From an uncultured Alphaproteobacteria bacterium (GTDB lineage Bacteria; Pseudomonadota; Alphaproteobacteria; UBA6615), in the NCBI GenBank assembly GCA_943787745.1, contig CALSNJ010000007.1, forward strand, positions 206,073-270,072: DNA of 64,000 nucleotides, written 5' to 3'. This document shows positions 36,447 through 45,251 of the stretch, one piece after another. Numbering within the stretch: position 1 is the first letter of the stretch; every line of letters begins with the position of its first letter. Both the position numbers and the translations under genes were made by a program. Below the pieces are notes generated by a model. That model did not search any database, was not told the DNA's origin, and was given only the letters and a program-made list of their open reading frames with translations.

Positions 36447-37121
36447 CAGGAAGCGAATCCATCGCCAGAGATTGAGCAGGCTGACGAGTGACCCGGCGAC
36501 ATAGGTCAGCGCGCAAGCCCTGAGGATACTGCGTGCTGCGGGCATGTCTTCGGGCGGCAGATATCCGCCCGAGTCAAGAATCGGAAGCGCCCGCCCGAAT
36601 GAGGCGTCGAACTCTACCGGCAGCGTGATCAGGTGAACGACAACCGCGCTGCCCATTGTCGCGATTCCCGCAGCTGCCATGAGGAGACCAAGTCCGGGCG
36701 CTTGCGTGACCGCGCCGAGCAGGATCGAGCCGAAAAGGATTGCCGAGCCGATCTTCTGAAGACGGGCCGCCCATTTGACCATATCGGTTCGTGCGCGCAG
36801 AGGCGCATATCCGTTGCCGTCCTGCAAGGCGTGTCCGACCTCGTGGGCGGCGACCGTGACGGCGGTCAGCGAGCGGCCGTCGAAATTGGCTTCCGAAAGA
36901 CGGACCGTCTTGTCTTCCGGGTCATAGTGGTCGCCCCTTTCGGTTTGTTCGACACGCACCTCGGACAGGCCGGCCTCGTCGAGCAGGTGCCGGGCGAGTT
37001 CGCCGCCGGTGCCGGGGAAATCAGGGCGATCTGCGGCATGCCGGGACAACACCGTCCGCGCCCAGAGGCTGGGGCCGAATACGATGGCAAGCAGCAGTAC
37101 GATGAGGATGAGCCAGGGCAT
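36441..37121 (-). CDS. Neutral zinc metallopeptidase (YugP-like), membrane-bound
   Basis: A 226-residue membrane protein of the Zn_peptidase_2 family. An N-terminal helix (WLILIVLLLAIVFG) is followed by the family segment VRLSEANFDGRSLTAVTVAAHEVGHALQ with zinc motif H93-E-V-G-H97. Two or three more helices follow (IGSAILFGSILLGAV, LGLLMAAAGIATMGSAVVVHLITLPVEFDAS). ATG 37121 gives the family N-terminus. Substrates are unknown. It lies 11 bases after the oppC-like gene in the same direction. Confidence 0.85.
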   Translation of the reverse strand: MPWLILIVLLLAIVFGPSLWARTVLSRHAADRPDFPGTGGELARHLLDEAGLSEVRVEQTERGDHYDPEDKTVRLSEANFDGRSLTAVTVAAHEVGHALQDGNGYAPLRARTDMVKWAARLQKIGSAILFGSILLGAVTQAPGLGLLMAAAGIATMGSAVVVHLITLPVEFDASFGRALPILDSGGYLPPEDMPAARSILRACALTYVAGSLVSLLNLWRWIRFLR

Positions 37122-37132
37122 ATGCGGGAGTC

Positions 37133-38059
37133 CTAGCGGCGCACTGAGCGCGGATCGAGCGCATCCTGAAGGCCATCCCCGAGAAAATTGAAGGCCAGAA
37201 CCGTCACAAAGATGACGGCACCGGGCCAGACTGCCAGCGCGGGCGCGCGGGTCGCGAGTTCCTGGGCGTTGGTCAGCATGTTGCCCCAACTGGGGATCGG
37301 CGGCTGAATGCCGAGCCCCAGAAAGCTTAGAACGGATTCAAGCAGAATCACGGATCCGATCGAAAGCGTGGTGGCCACAATGATGGGGGACACCACGTTG
37401 GGCAGGATATGCCGGAGCATCATGGTCGTGGACCCGGCACCCATGGCCTCAGCTGCGCGCACAAATTCCCGTGTCCGCACTGACAAGGTGGCCGCGCGAA
37501 CCAGACGGGCGACCGTGGTCCAGCCGACAATCGCGATAATGAAAACGATGCGATAGAGGCTCGCCATTTCCGAGGTTGCGATGCTTTCGGGAATACCGAT
37601 TTTGGTCAGGTCGATCGCGGCAAGAATGATCAGCAGTGGCAACAAGGGCAGGGCGATCACACCGTCCGTGGAACGCATCAGGAAGGTGTCGAGCCACCCG
37701 CCGCGGTAGCCCGCCAACAATCCGATGGTTGTGCCGATCACGGCTGCACCGATCGCGGCCACCAGACCAACGAGAAGTGAGATGCGTCCGCCATAGAGCA
37801 GGCGGATGAAGACATCACGACCGGCTTCGTCGGTGCCGAGCCAATGGATGGCACTGGGGGCGGCGTATTGGTTGAACAGATCCACCCGGGTTGCCTCGAT
37901 CCCGAGCAGGCTTTCAAAGGCCGGGGCGAGCAGCGCGAGTGTGGTGATGGCAACAAGGATCACCGCGCTGACCATGGCGGACCGGTTGCGCCGCAGGCGC
38001 TTCCAGAAGAGGTTGGGTTCTGCCGTCGCGACGCCCGGGGACGTTTGGGCGATAGTCAT
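37133..38059 (-). CDS. Peptide/nickel-type ABC transporter permease (OppC/DppC-like)
   Basis: A 308-residue inner-membrane permease with an N-terminal basic tail, a helix, a periplasmic domain (HWLGTDEAGRDVFIRLLYG) and five more helices. The DEAGRD signature is diagnostic of DppC/OppC proteins. The cytoplasmic EAA loop is near RAAEAMGAGSTTMMLRHILPN. ATG 38059 overlaps the upstream permease stop by four bases. No OppD/OppF ATPase genes are in the vicinity. Confidence 0.9.
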   Translation of the reverse strand: MTIAQTSPGVATAEPNLFWKRLRRNRSAMVSAVILVAITTLALLAPAFESLLGIEATRVDLFNQYAAPSAIHWLGTDEAGRDVFIRLLYGGRISLLVGLVAAIGAAVIGTTIGLLAGYRGGWLDTFLMRSTDGVIALPLLPLLIILAAIDLTKIGIPESIATSEMASLYRIVFIIAIVGWTTVARLVRAATLSVRTREFVRAAEAMGAGSTTMMLRHILPNVVSPIIVATTLSIGSVILLESVLSFLGLGIQPPIPSWGNMLTNAQELATRAPALAVWPGAVIFVTVLAFNFLGDGLQDALDPRSVRR

Positions 38060-39021
38060 GCAGCTTCCAATACGCGGAAGGAAATGCGTGGATCGAGAAC
38101 CGCATAGGCGATATCGGCCAGAAAGTTTCCGATCAGAACCACGAGCGTTGCCAGCAACAGGCCGACAAGCGCGAGATTGAAATCATTCCCGAGGATGGAA
38201 TCGTAGATCAGCTTCCCCATGCCCAGATAACCGAACATGGTTTCGGTAATCAGGGCCCCGGAGAAAAGCGCACCGAAATCGAGCGCGATGATCGTGGTCA
38301 GCGGCAGCATGGCGTTGCGCAAGCCGTGGCCGAACACGGTCCGGCCCGACCCGAGCCCCTTGGCGCGGGCGGTTCGAATGTAATCCTGGCGCAAGACCTC
38401 GATCATCGCTGCGCGGGCAAAGCGCGTATATCCGGCAAGGCTGGCAATGGTGAGTGTCGCAACAGGCAAGATCAGAAATTCCAGCCGCCCCAGCAGACCT
38501 GTTTCGGGTGATCCCATACCCCCGGCGGGCAGCCAGCCGAGTGTCACGGCGAAGAACATGATGAACACAAGCGCCAACCAGAAGGGCGGCACCGAAATGC
38601 CCGCAAAACAGAACAGGTTGATCGCGCCGTCGAGGGGGGACTGGGGTCGGGTGGCGGCGATCACCCCCAGCGGGATGGCGATGGCAATGGCAACCAGCGA
38701 ACTCAGGCCAAGCAGGATGACCGTGTTACCAAGGCGCGGGAGCAGAATATCCAGCACAGGGCGATTATAGGTGCGCGAAAAGCCAAGATCGCCATGCAGA
38801 ACGCCACCCAGCCAGTTTGTGTAACGCTCCCAGAGCGGCAGATCGAGGCCGTGCAGGCGCTTGAGTCGTTCGCCATCCGCAGGTGTCAGGTCCGGGTTGG
38901 ACGCGATCATGATGTCGATCGGATCGCCAGGCATCAGGCCGATCAGCATGAAAACGATGAACGACATCACCGTCAGAACGATGGCCATGCCCAAAAGCCG
39001 ACGTGTCAGGAAGCCGATCAA
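38056..39021 (-). CDS. Peptide/nickel-type ABC transporter permease (OppB/DppB-like)
   Basis: A permease of about 321 residues with six helices: FLTRRLLGMAIVLTVMSFIVFML at the start, WERYTNWLGGVLHGDLGFSRTYNRPV in the periplasmic part, and the EAA loop near YIRTARAKGLGSGRTVFGHGLRNAM. The open frame reaches 39111, but that extension runs through an intergenic inverted repeat. I therefore prefer TTG 39021, which gives the canonical IGFLTRRLL start; no strong ribosome site is visible. It pairs with the downstream OppC-like gene. Confidence 0.85.
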   Translation of the reverse strand: MIGFLTRRLLGMAIVLTVMSFIVFMLIGLMPGDPIDIMIASNPDLTPADGERLKRLHGLDLPLWERYTNWLGGVLHGDLGFSRTYNRPVLDILLPRLGNTVILLGLSSLVAIAIAIPLGVIAATRPQSPLDGAINLFCFAGISVPPFWLALVFIMFFAVTLGWLPAGGMGSPETGLLGRLEFLILPVATLTIASLAGYTRFARAAMIEVLRQDYIRTARAKGLGSGRTVFGHGLRNAMLPLTTIIALDFGALFSGALITETMFGYLGMGKLIYDSILGNDFNLALVGLLLATLVVLIGNFLADIAYAVLDPRISFRVLEAA

Positions 39022-39027
39022 AAAACG

Positions 39028-39128
39028 GTCATGGCCGGACTTGTTCCCGCCATCCACGTGGTTGGTGCCTCGAAGATCGTTGTGGGGGCCGATGGACGTG
39101 GATGCCCGCAACAGGTGCGGGTATGACG
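39028..39128. repeat. Inverted-repeat element between substrate-binding and permease genes
   Basis: The left arm GTCATGGCCGGACTTGTTCC continues to CGCCATCCACGT. The right arm is the imperfect inverse complement, ACGTGGATGCCCGC... to GGGTATGAC. It belongs to the dispersed palindromic class also seen at 2110. In a polycistronic mRNA such hairpins can protect the upstream binding-protein message and lower permease expression. Confidence 0.6.
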
Positions 39129-39142
39129 ATGTCTTTCTGTCG

Positions 39143-40801
39143 TCATTTCGCGGTCCAGTTTTCGACCCACAATGTGCTTGGGTACTGGTGTCCGGTTGGT
39201 GTTACGCCGTGCAGCCATTTGGGCATGATGAACGCGTTGGCCCGGAAATAGAGGGGCAAAGCCGGCAAGTCTTCGGCGTAGGTCTGCTGGATGGTGGTCC
39301 AGAGGCGCTTCTGGTCGGCATCACTGCATTCAACTTCAACTTTATCGATGGCCTCATCCATGACGGCGCTGCGATAGCCGGGGTAATTCTGGCCTGACCA
39401 ACCGTTTTCCACGGTTGGGATCATCGAGGAATGCAGCGTGGTCCGCGGCACATTTCTGGGGCTGGAAAACCAGGCAAACATGGCCATGCCGGTAAATTCA
39501 CGCTGCCGGATGGTTTGTCCAAACAGAACCCGTGCCGGTTGATTGCGGATACGCAGATCCACACCGATGTCGCGCAGATTGGACTGGATCACCTGCTCAA
39601 CCAGTTCGCGCACACGGTTGCCTGCTGTTGTCATGATTTCAAGACGCAGGGGATCGCCGGCAGCGTTGTGGCGGATGTCCTTGCGGATGTCGGTCCAACC
39701 GGCTTCGTCGAGCATGGTTCTGGCCAGTTCGGGGTCGAATGCGTATTTGCGAATGCTGTCCACATAGACCGAATCCAGCTGATGGACCGATGTATCCGCC
39801 ACGGGTTGCTTGCCTTCAAACAGGCGCGTGCTGATGGAAGCCCTGTCGATCCCGTGAAGCAGGGCGCGTCTTACCCGGACGTCCTCTAGGACCGGATTGT
39901 CGAGCATCAGGTCGATGTGCTCGTAGAACAGCCCGGGTTTGAAAACGACGTCGAATCTCTTGCCGTGACGTTTCTCGAATTCCAGCGCCTGATCGAGCGA
40001 AATGCCGTCCTCACCCGCGATGTAATCGATCTCGCCGGACAAAAGATTTGCTTCGAGGGCCGCCGTGTTTTCAATGGTCCGGATTGTAATTTTCTTGAAG
40101 AACGGTTTCTGACCCCACCATGTCGGGTTTGGTTCGAGCACGACTGTCGCGCCAGGTTCGACGCGGGTAATCCGATAGGGCCCGAAATAGAGCCCGGCCT
40201 GGGTTGGGTCGCTGTCATAGGCGTTGCGGGTGCGATAGGCAGCAGGCTCACTCGCCGCGTCCCGTTCCAGATGTGCGGGCACGATCTCGAAATCGTTGAT
40301 GGCTTCGGCTTCGCAGGTCCGCTTGTTCCAGAAAATGGTGAAGCTCTTGTCGTCCTTCGACACGATCTTCTCCATGCGGCGATAGAGTTCCTGATTGTTC
40401 ACACCGGAGGTTTCGTTGCGCCCGATTTCCCAGGTGAACTGGACGTCTTCGGTTGTGATCGGCTTGCCATCACCCCAGGTTGCACCCTTCTGAATGGTGT
40501 AGTCGACTTCCAGTCCCGGCTTGCCGTCCGGCGTGGTCCAGTCCCGGATTGTGCCGGCTTCGCGCGATGGGAGCGTGGTGCACAACTGACAGATCAGTTT
40601 CCATTCCGCGTCATAGACGGTGAACGGTCGGCGGGTCATGCCGTTGATCAGGGAAAGCGCCACATGACTGGCGATATTGGGGTGAAAACCCTGTGGGAAC
40701 TGGCTGATCCCGATGACCAGCTCATCTTTTTGAGCCTGCGCCGCGCCTGTGCTTAGGGCCGTCGCAAGTGCGGCGGTGGCAAGAATCCGATGGGCAGACA
40801 C
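39143..40801 (-). CDS. ABC transporter substrate-binding protein (family 5)
   Basis: A 552-residue periplasmic solute-binding protein (SBP_bac_5) with a signal peptide cleaved near GAAQA-QKDEL. Family markers are VDYTIQKGATWGDGKPITTEDVQFTWE and the hinge-region DEAGWTD, ending in ALPLYFRANAFI. GTG 40801 follows GGGAG. A perfect 6-bp hairpin (CCCTCA/TGAGGG) at 40811-40827 partly covers this ribosome site. The ligand could be a peptide, an opine or another small molecule. First gene of a binding protein-permease-permease set. Confidence 0.88.
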   Translation of the reverse strand: MSAHRILATAALATALSTGAAQAQKDELVIGISQFPQGFHPNIASHVALSLINGMTRRPFTVYDAEWKLICQLCTTLPSREAGTIRDWTTPDGKPGLEVDYTIQKGATWGDGKPITTEDVQFTWEIGRNETSGVNNQELYRRMEKIVSKDDKSFTIFWNKRTCEAEAINDFEIVPAHLERDAASEPAAYRTRNAYDSDPTQAGLYFGPYRITRVEPGATVVLEPNPTWWGQKPFFKKITIRTIENTAALEANLLSGEIDYIAGEDGISLDQALEFEKRHGKRFDVVFKPGLFYEHIDLMLDNPVLEDVRVRRALLHGIDRASISTRLFEGKQPVADTSVHQLDSVYVDSIRKYAFDPELARTMLDEAGWTDIRKDIRHNAAGDPLRLEIMTTAGNRVRELVEQVIQSNLRDIGVDLRIRNQPARVLFGQTIRQREFTGMAMFAWFSSPRNVPRTTLHSSMIPTVENGWSGQNYPGYRSAVMDEAIDKVEVECSDADQKRLWTTIQQTYAEDLPALPLYFRANAFIMPKWLHGVTPTGHQYPSTLWVENWTAK

Positions 40802-40898
40802 AAATACTCTCCCTCACAACATGAGGGATGATTGTAGGCCATGTGCGTGTAGCGATGTCGAGATCAATACGGTCACGAATGCGCGGGTCGGGTTCCCC

Positions 40899-41588
40899 TT
40901 AGGATCCCATCGGCGTCCAGCTGTCCGGCGCGCTGAGATATTCCTCGACACTGTCGAGCTGTTCGGCGCTGAAAATGCTGTTCTCGCGGGCGGCATCCAG
41001 GACATCCCACCATGTCGCCAATGCGTGCAATCCCACACCCAGATTTTCCATGGTTTCCCATGCTTCGGCGAAAATCCCGTAGTGGAAGACAACATAGGTG
41101 TGTTCGACAGTCGCGCCAGCTTCGCGGAGGGCATCGATAAAACGAACCTTGCTGCCGGCATCGGTGGTCAAGTCCTCGACCAGAAGCACTTTTGCATTGT
41201 CTTCCAGTGCGCCTTCGATCTGTGCCATACGGCCAAAGCCCTTGGGCTCTTTGCGGACATACACCATGGGTTTGCCCAGCGCGACGGCGATAAAGGCGGC
41301 GTAGGGAATGCCTGCTGTTTCGCCCCCGGCAACAACATCGATGTTGTCGCGTCCGATCTCCCGGTCGATCAGATCGACGGCATGGGCTGTCATGGCCTCC
41401 CGGGCTTCGGGAAACGCGATGACGCGGCGGCAATCGATATAGCTGGGACTGACCCGACCGGATGTGAAGGTGTAGGGGTCTTCGGGTTTGAAATTCACCG
41501 CGCCGATATCAAGCAGATGCCGGGCTGTGTCCATGGCCGCCGCTCGGGCTGCATCGGAAGTGTGTTTTGCTTTTTCGGGGCGTGCCAT
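40899..41588 (-). CDS. pyrE: Orotate phosphoribosyltransferase
   Basis: PyrE converts orotate and PRPP into OMP, the fifth step of pyrimidine biosynthesis. The 229-residue protein has the PRPP motif VLLVEDLTTDAGSK, the substrate region YTFTSGRVSPSYIDCRR, and VAGGETAGIPYAAFIA. The C-terminal extension (LATWWDVLDAARENS) is typical of the alphaproteobacterial form. ATG 41588. It is transcribed in the same direction as the SBP gene but separated by about 95 bases. Confidence 0.92.
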   Translation of the reverse strand: MARPEKAKHTSDAARAAAMDTARHLLDIGAVNFKPEDPYTFTSGRVSPSYIDCRRVIAFPEAREAMTAHAVDLIDREIGRDNIDVVAGGETAGIPYAAFIAVALGKPMVYVRKEPKGFGRMAQIEGALEDNAKVLLVEDLTTDAGSKVRFIDALREAGATVEHTYVVFHYGIFAEAWETMENLGVGLHALATWWDVLDAARENSIFSAEQLDSVEEYLSAPDSWTPMGS

Positions 41589-41662
41589 CGGGGCCTCGGG
41601 TCGTTCGTTGCGGATTGAATGCCGAACCTAGCGTTGCGACGTGAGTCGCGGATATCCGTGTC

Positions 41663-42253
41663 CTAGTGGCGATACTTGGACGGGCTGTCGGCGGAGATAT
41701 CCAGAGCTGCGCTACCGGTATCAGCGGATGGTTCGTCGACATTCTCGGATCCGGTCGCGTCCAGACCCCAATCGGCGTTTTTGAGCACGGTGACAATGCC
41801 ATGTGAGAACTGGGCGAGTTGCTCGTCATTGAGAGGTACGCCAAGCGACCTGACGCCGTCCGTGAGTTGCAAAAGATGTTGTCCCTTCCCCTTGTCCGTA
41901 ACGCGCAGCCGGGTCACCAGGTGGGACGGGACGGCAACGGGGGCAGGAACCGAAGACTCATCGTTTTCCGATGTAGCGGTCTCTGTCTGGGGTTGCGCTT
42001 TCTGTTTGTGCTGCGCGCTGAACGCGACAGCTTCGGCAGGCGTTGGGCCCGGTGTCACAGGTGTCTGCTCCGGAACCTGGGGTTGAACAAGATGTCCTGC
42101 CTGCCGGAGGACTTTCTCCAACCCCGGCACCAGCCGTTTTACAAGGCGGCGTGTCAGTCCAAACACCTCATCCTGATCAGCATCGTCAGTAACGATGATT
42201 AGGATGCGATCTTCAACCTGTGAGTAGCGTAGCTGGAATTTTTGCGCGTTCAT
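41663..42253 (-). CDS. Hypothetical protein, 196 residues
   Basis: No family is recognised. The N-terminal part (QLRYSQVEDRILIIVTDDADQDE) and C-terminal part (QHLLQLTDGVRSLGVPLNDEQLAQFSHGIVTVL) look folded and mixed alpha/beta. A Pro/Gln/Thr-rich linker (about 60-105) joins them. There is no signal peptide. The arrangement resembles proteins with an effector-binding pair of small domains. Divergent from the SH3-domain gene, with a 105-base shared upstream region. Confidence 0.5.
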   Translation of the reverse strand: MNAQKFQLRYSQVEDRILIIVTDDADQDEVFGLTRRLVKRLVPGLEKVLRQAGHLVQPQVPEQTPVTPGPTPAEAVAFSAQHKQKAQPQTETATSENDESSVPAPVAVPSHLVTRLRVTDKGKGQHLLQLTDGVRSLGVPLNDEQLAQFSHGIVTVLKNADWGLDATGSENVDEPSADTGSAALDISADSPSKYRH

Positions 42254-42358
42254 TATGTCCGGACCTCAAGACGTGGCATAATTGCAAGACCGATCGCGCA
42301 AGTCGAGGTCACGCGCGTAAAAGGACAAGCCGATGCGCTATCGCCGGGCAAATGCCGC

Positions 42359-42907
42359 ATGAAATGCCTGATGACGTTGTTGTTTTCTGTGCTGCTCTCG
42401 TTGGGAGATGCCGCGTATGCGCAGGAGTCTCCAAAGAGTTGGGAGGGCACGATTTCGGCGCGGACGCTGAACGTTCGGGCCGGGCCGGGTCAAAGTCAGA
42501 AAATTGTCGGACGGCTCAAACGTGGCGACCGTGTTGTAGCTTTCGACGAAGAAGGTCGGTGGATTCATATCCGAGATTTCGATGGTAGCGTAGAGACCGG
42601 CTGGATCAGTCGCGCATTCATAAATTTGCCCAAAAACTTCATGGCACCGGCTTTCGGCGATCTGGAAAACGCATTTCTGGAGTGGGCATCAGCGCGTGGT
42701 GATCTATCCGTTGTCTCTGTGGAGGCAGAAAACCAGCTCTCTCTGGTGCTTGATCAGGTGTCCGGGGTCGCTGTATCGGAGCGCGTGGCGCGTGAGGTGG
42801 CCTGCAGTTATCGCGCACAGTTGTCCGTTGAGGGTCCGGTTACGGCGACGGTCTGGCCCGAGGCTGGAGCACAGGACGGCTGGATTGTTCACGTAAGCTG
42901 CCCCTGA
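42359..42907 (+). CDS. Secreted bacterial SH3-domain protein
   Basis: A 182-residue exported protein. The signal peptide (LMTLLFSVLLSLGDAAYA-QES) precedes an SH3_3-type domain (SARTLNVRAGPGQSQKIVGRLKRGDRVVAFDEEGRWIHIR, ending GWISRAFI). These domains usually bind peptidoglycan. The C-terminal half is unassigned and carries two cysteines (VACSYRAQ, VHVSCP) that may form a disulfide. ATG 42359 starts the signal peptide; the longer frame has no support. The 3' end overlaps convergent livF by 19 bases. Confidence 0.75.
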   Translation: MKCLMTLLFSVLLSLGDAAYAQESPKSWEGTISARTLNVRAGPGQSQKIVGRLKRGDRVVAFDEEGRWIHIRDFDGSVETGWISRAFINLPKNFMAPAFGDLENAFLEWASARGDLSVVSVEAENQLSLVLDQVSGVAVSERVAREVACSYRAQLSVEGPVTATVWPEAGAQDGWIVHVSCP

Positions 42908-43563
42908 TCTGCCGGGGCTGTGGTGATTTGTCCGTTGCGCAGCATGATCGTTTTGTCGGCGATCGATCTTACAAATCCTGCGTTTTGCTCTCCGATGAGA
43001 ATGGCCGCGCCGCCCGATGCGAGCTGCTGCAGCGCAATGGCGACCGACTCTGCTACGGCGGGCGCGAGGCCCAGCGATGGTTCATCCAGCAGATAGACCA
43101 TCGGTTTTGCCATGATGGCGCGTCCGATGGCGAGCATCTGCTGCTGTCCGCCAGACAATTGCCAGGCGTGATCTGACGGTCGTCCTGCGAGTTGTGGAAA
43201 CAGGGAAAAAACCTCTTCCAGTTTCCGTTGCCGCTCGGCATGGCGTGAAAGACTGGCGACGAGCAGGTTTTCAGCAACGGTCAGGCCGGGAAACACCCGG
43301 CGTCCCTCAGGCACCCATGCGAGACCAAGCCGAACTCGGTCTTCTGTTGTGCACTGTGAAATATCGGTGCCACCCAGCGATACACTGCCGGTCGATGATG
43401 CGAGGCCGATCACTGCGCGCAACAAGCTTGATTTTCCGGCACCATTGGCACCGAGCAACACTGCGGTTTCGCCGGCCAAAACCGAGATGCTGACATCGTG
43501 AATTGCCGCCACGCCACCATGAGTGACGCTCAGGTTACGAATATGAAGTGCAATACCGGTCAT
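42889..43563 (-). CDS. livF: LIV-type ABC transporter ATP-binding protein (LivF-like)
   Basis: A 224-residue ABC ATPase. Walker A is GANGAGKSS (residues 38-46), the signature LSGGQQQMLAIGRAI, Walker B VYLLDEPSLGL, and the H-loop region ILIGEQN. The LivF class is recognisable from GLAWVPEGRRVFPGLTVAENL. It overlaps the livMG fusion gene by four bases. Together with the fusion, LivH and the binding protein it completes a HAAT-type importer under a TPP riboswitch. Confidence 0.9.
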   Translation of the reverse strand: MTGIALHIRNLSVTHGGVAAIHDVSISVLAGETAVLLGANGAGKSSLLRAVIGLASSTGSVSLGGTDISQCTTEDRVRLGLAWVPEGRRVFPGLTVAENLLVASLSRHAERQRKLEEVFSLFPQLAGRPSDHAWQLSGGQQQMLAIGRAIMAKPMVYLLDEPSLGLAPAVAESVAIALQQLASGGAAILIGEQNAGFVRSIADKTIMLRNGQITTAPADQGQLT

Positions 43564-45251
43564 GACGAAATCACGCCGAAATAGGCATTTCGCACGTCCG
43601 GATTCGTGAGGGTTTCGTCCGATGCGCCGTCAGCGATGACGCGTCCGGCTTCCATGCATATGAGCCGGGACACGCAGGGAGACAGGAATTCGATATTGTG
43701 ATCGATCAGCAGGATTGCCATGCCGGAGGCGGAGAGAGAAATGCAGATTGCCGCAATTTCGTCCTGCTCGTCCGGTGAAAGCCCGGCTGCGGGCTCGTCG
43801 AGCACCAGGATGCCAGGGTTGGTCGCAATGGCACGTGCGATCTCAACCTGACGGCGCAAGCCGTGTGGGAGCGTGTCACATCTCGCATCTGCGATACTGC
43901 GGATGGTGAGCAGGTCGAGGGCCTCGTCGGCCGCGGGTGACATTCCATGGGCTCGCTGGGTGGTTTCGACCAGGTCCCGCACCGTCAATGCGTTGGGCAG
44001 TTGTGGTGTCTGGAAGGTCCGGGCCAATCCCATGCGTGCGATGATATGAGCTGGCGTATTGGTGATATCACGCCCACCGAGCCTGATGGTGCCCTGATCG
44101 ACCGGGGTCAGTCCCGTCAGAACATTGGCAAGAGTGGTTTTACCGGCACCATTCGGGCCGATCACGCCGACAATCTCTCCGGGACCGAATGAAAGTGTCA
44201 CCCCATCCAGTGCCCGCACACCACCATAGGACTTGGCGAGGTCTATAGCTTCAAGTGCCAGCCGTGAGGGCTTTGTCGCCGAGGCCCTCTTCGATTGCGT
44301 ATGCAAAGAAGGTTTATCATTTTCGTGGGGTGCTTTGGCCGGTGCGATCAGGGCAACGATTCCCTCCGGTGCAAAGACAACGGCGGCAAGCAGCAGGATG
44401 CCGACGGCGACCAGATAGTATTCATCGAATCCCCGGAACCATTCCGGCAAATGGGTCAGCAGAAGCGCGCCGATCACTGCACCCAATATCCCGAAGCGCC
44501 CGCCGACGACGGTCATGGTCAGGCAGGTGATCATGACACCAAACCCAAGTGTTTCAGGTGACACGACACGGTTGGTGTGCACGAAAAGCGCACCCGCTGC
44601 GCCACCGAAAGCCGCGCTGAGCAGGAAGGCACGCAAGCGAAGCATCCCGCTGTCGATCCCGAAAGACGGCGCGGCCAGCGGCGTTTCACGCATCACCGTG
44701 AACGCTGCGACACGCCCAGCGCGCATCTGCATATGTGCAATCACCATCGCCATACCAACGATCGCCCAGACGAACGTCAGGAGCGGCAATCCGCGGGTAA
44801 GTTTCCAGTCAAGAATCGTGACGGGTGGAACCCCCGGCAGACCGTTTGCACCGCCAGTCACAGGTTCCCAGTTGATGGCGACGAGCAGAAGCAACTGACT
44901 CAATGCGAGGGTGGCGAGCGCAAAGTAATGGGTCTTGAGGCGAAGAACTGGCAGGGAGACCAGCGCCGCCAGAGTGGCGGCAACCACAATAGAAAGCGGG
45001 AAGGTGAGCAGGAAGTCGGCTCCGAACTTGCTGCCCAGGATCCCCGTGGTGTAGGCGCCGACACCAAAGAAAGCACCCTGCGCAAGGCTCAGGGCCCCCG
45101 CGTGTCCGAAGATAAACTGATAGCCGAGGACGAGGATCACATAGATGCCCGACAGCGTGAGGATTCGCTGATCATAGGAAGAAGCAAAGAACAGCGCATA
45201 AATCGTCAGGGCCGCACCGCCAGCCACACTCATGGAAGTACGGGCGTTCAT
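43560..45251 (-). CDS. livMG: LivM-LivG fusion: ABC permease with C-terminal ATPase
   Basis: A 563-residue fusion. Residues 1 to about 325 are a LivM-type permease with 8-10 helices (GYQFIFGHAGALSLAQGAFFGVGAY, TSTMTVVGGRFGILGAVIGALL-like C-terminus). Residues about 335-563 form a LivG-type ATPase with Walker A GPNGAGKTT near 370. Its signature-loop LPHGLRRQVEIARAI is degenerate, and Walker B is ILVLDEPAAGL. Joining MG is seen in some bacteria and fixes subunit stoichiometry. Overlaps livF and livH by four bases each, so translation is coupled. Confidence 0.88.
   Translation of the reverse strand: MNARTSMSVAGGAALTIYALFFASSYDQRILTLSGIYVILVLGYQFIFGHAGALSLAQGAFFGVGAYTTGILGSKFGADFLLTFPLSIVVAATLAALVSLPVLRLKTHYFALATLALSQLLLLVAINWEPVTGGANGLPGVPPVTILDWKLTRGLPLLTFVWAIVGMAMVIAHMQMRAGRVAAFTVMRETPLAAPSFGIDSGMLRLRAFLLSAAFGGAAGALFVHTNRVVSPETLGFGVMITCLTMTVVGGRFGILGAVIGALLLTHLPEWFRGFDEYYLVAVGILLLAAVVFAPEGIVALIAPAKAPHENDKPSLHTQSKRASATKPSRLALEAIDLAKSYGGVRALDGVTLSFGPGEIVGVIGPNGAGKTTLANVLTGLTPVDQGTIRLGGRDITNTPAHIIARMGLARTFQTPQLPNALTVRDLVETTQRAHGMSPAADEALDLLTIRSIADARCDTLPHGLRRQVEIARAIATNPGILVLDEPAAGLSPDEQDEIAAICISLSASGMAILLIDHNIEFLSPCVSRLICMEAGRVIADGASDETLTNPDVRNAYFGVISS

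Noticed and set aside
38940..39111. N-terminal extension of the OppB-like protein
   Set aside because: The extra residues are encoded by the intergenic inverted repeat; TTG 39021 gives the family start.
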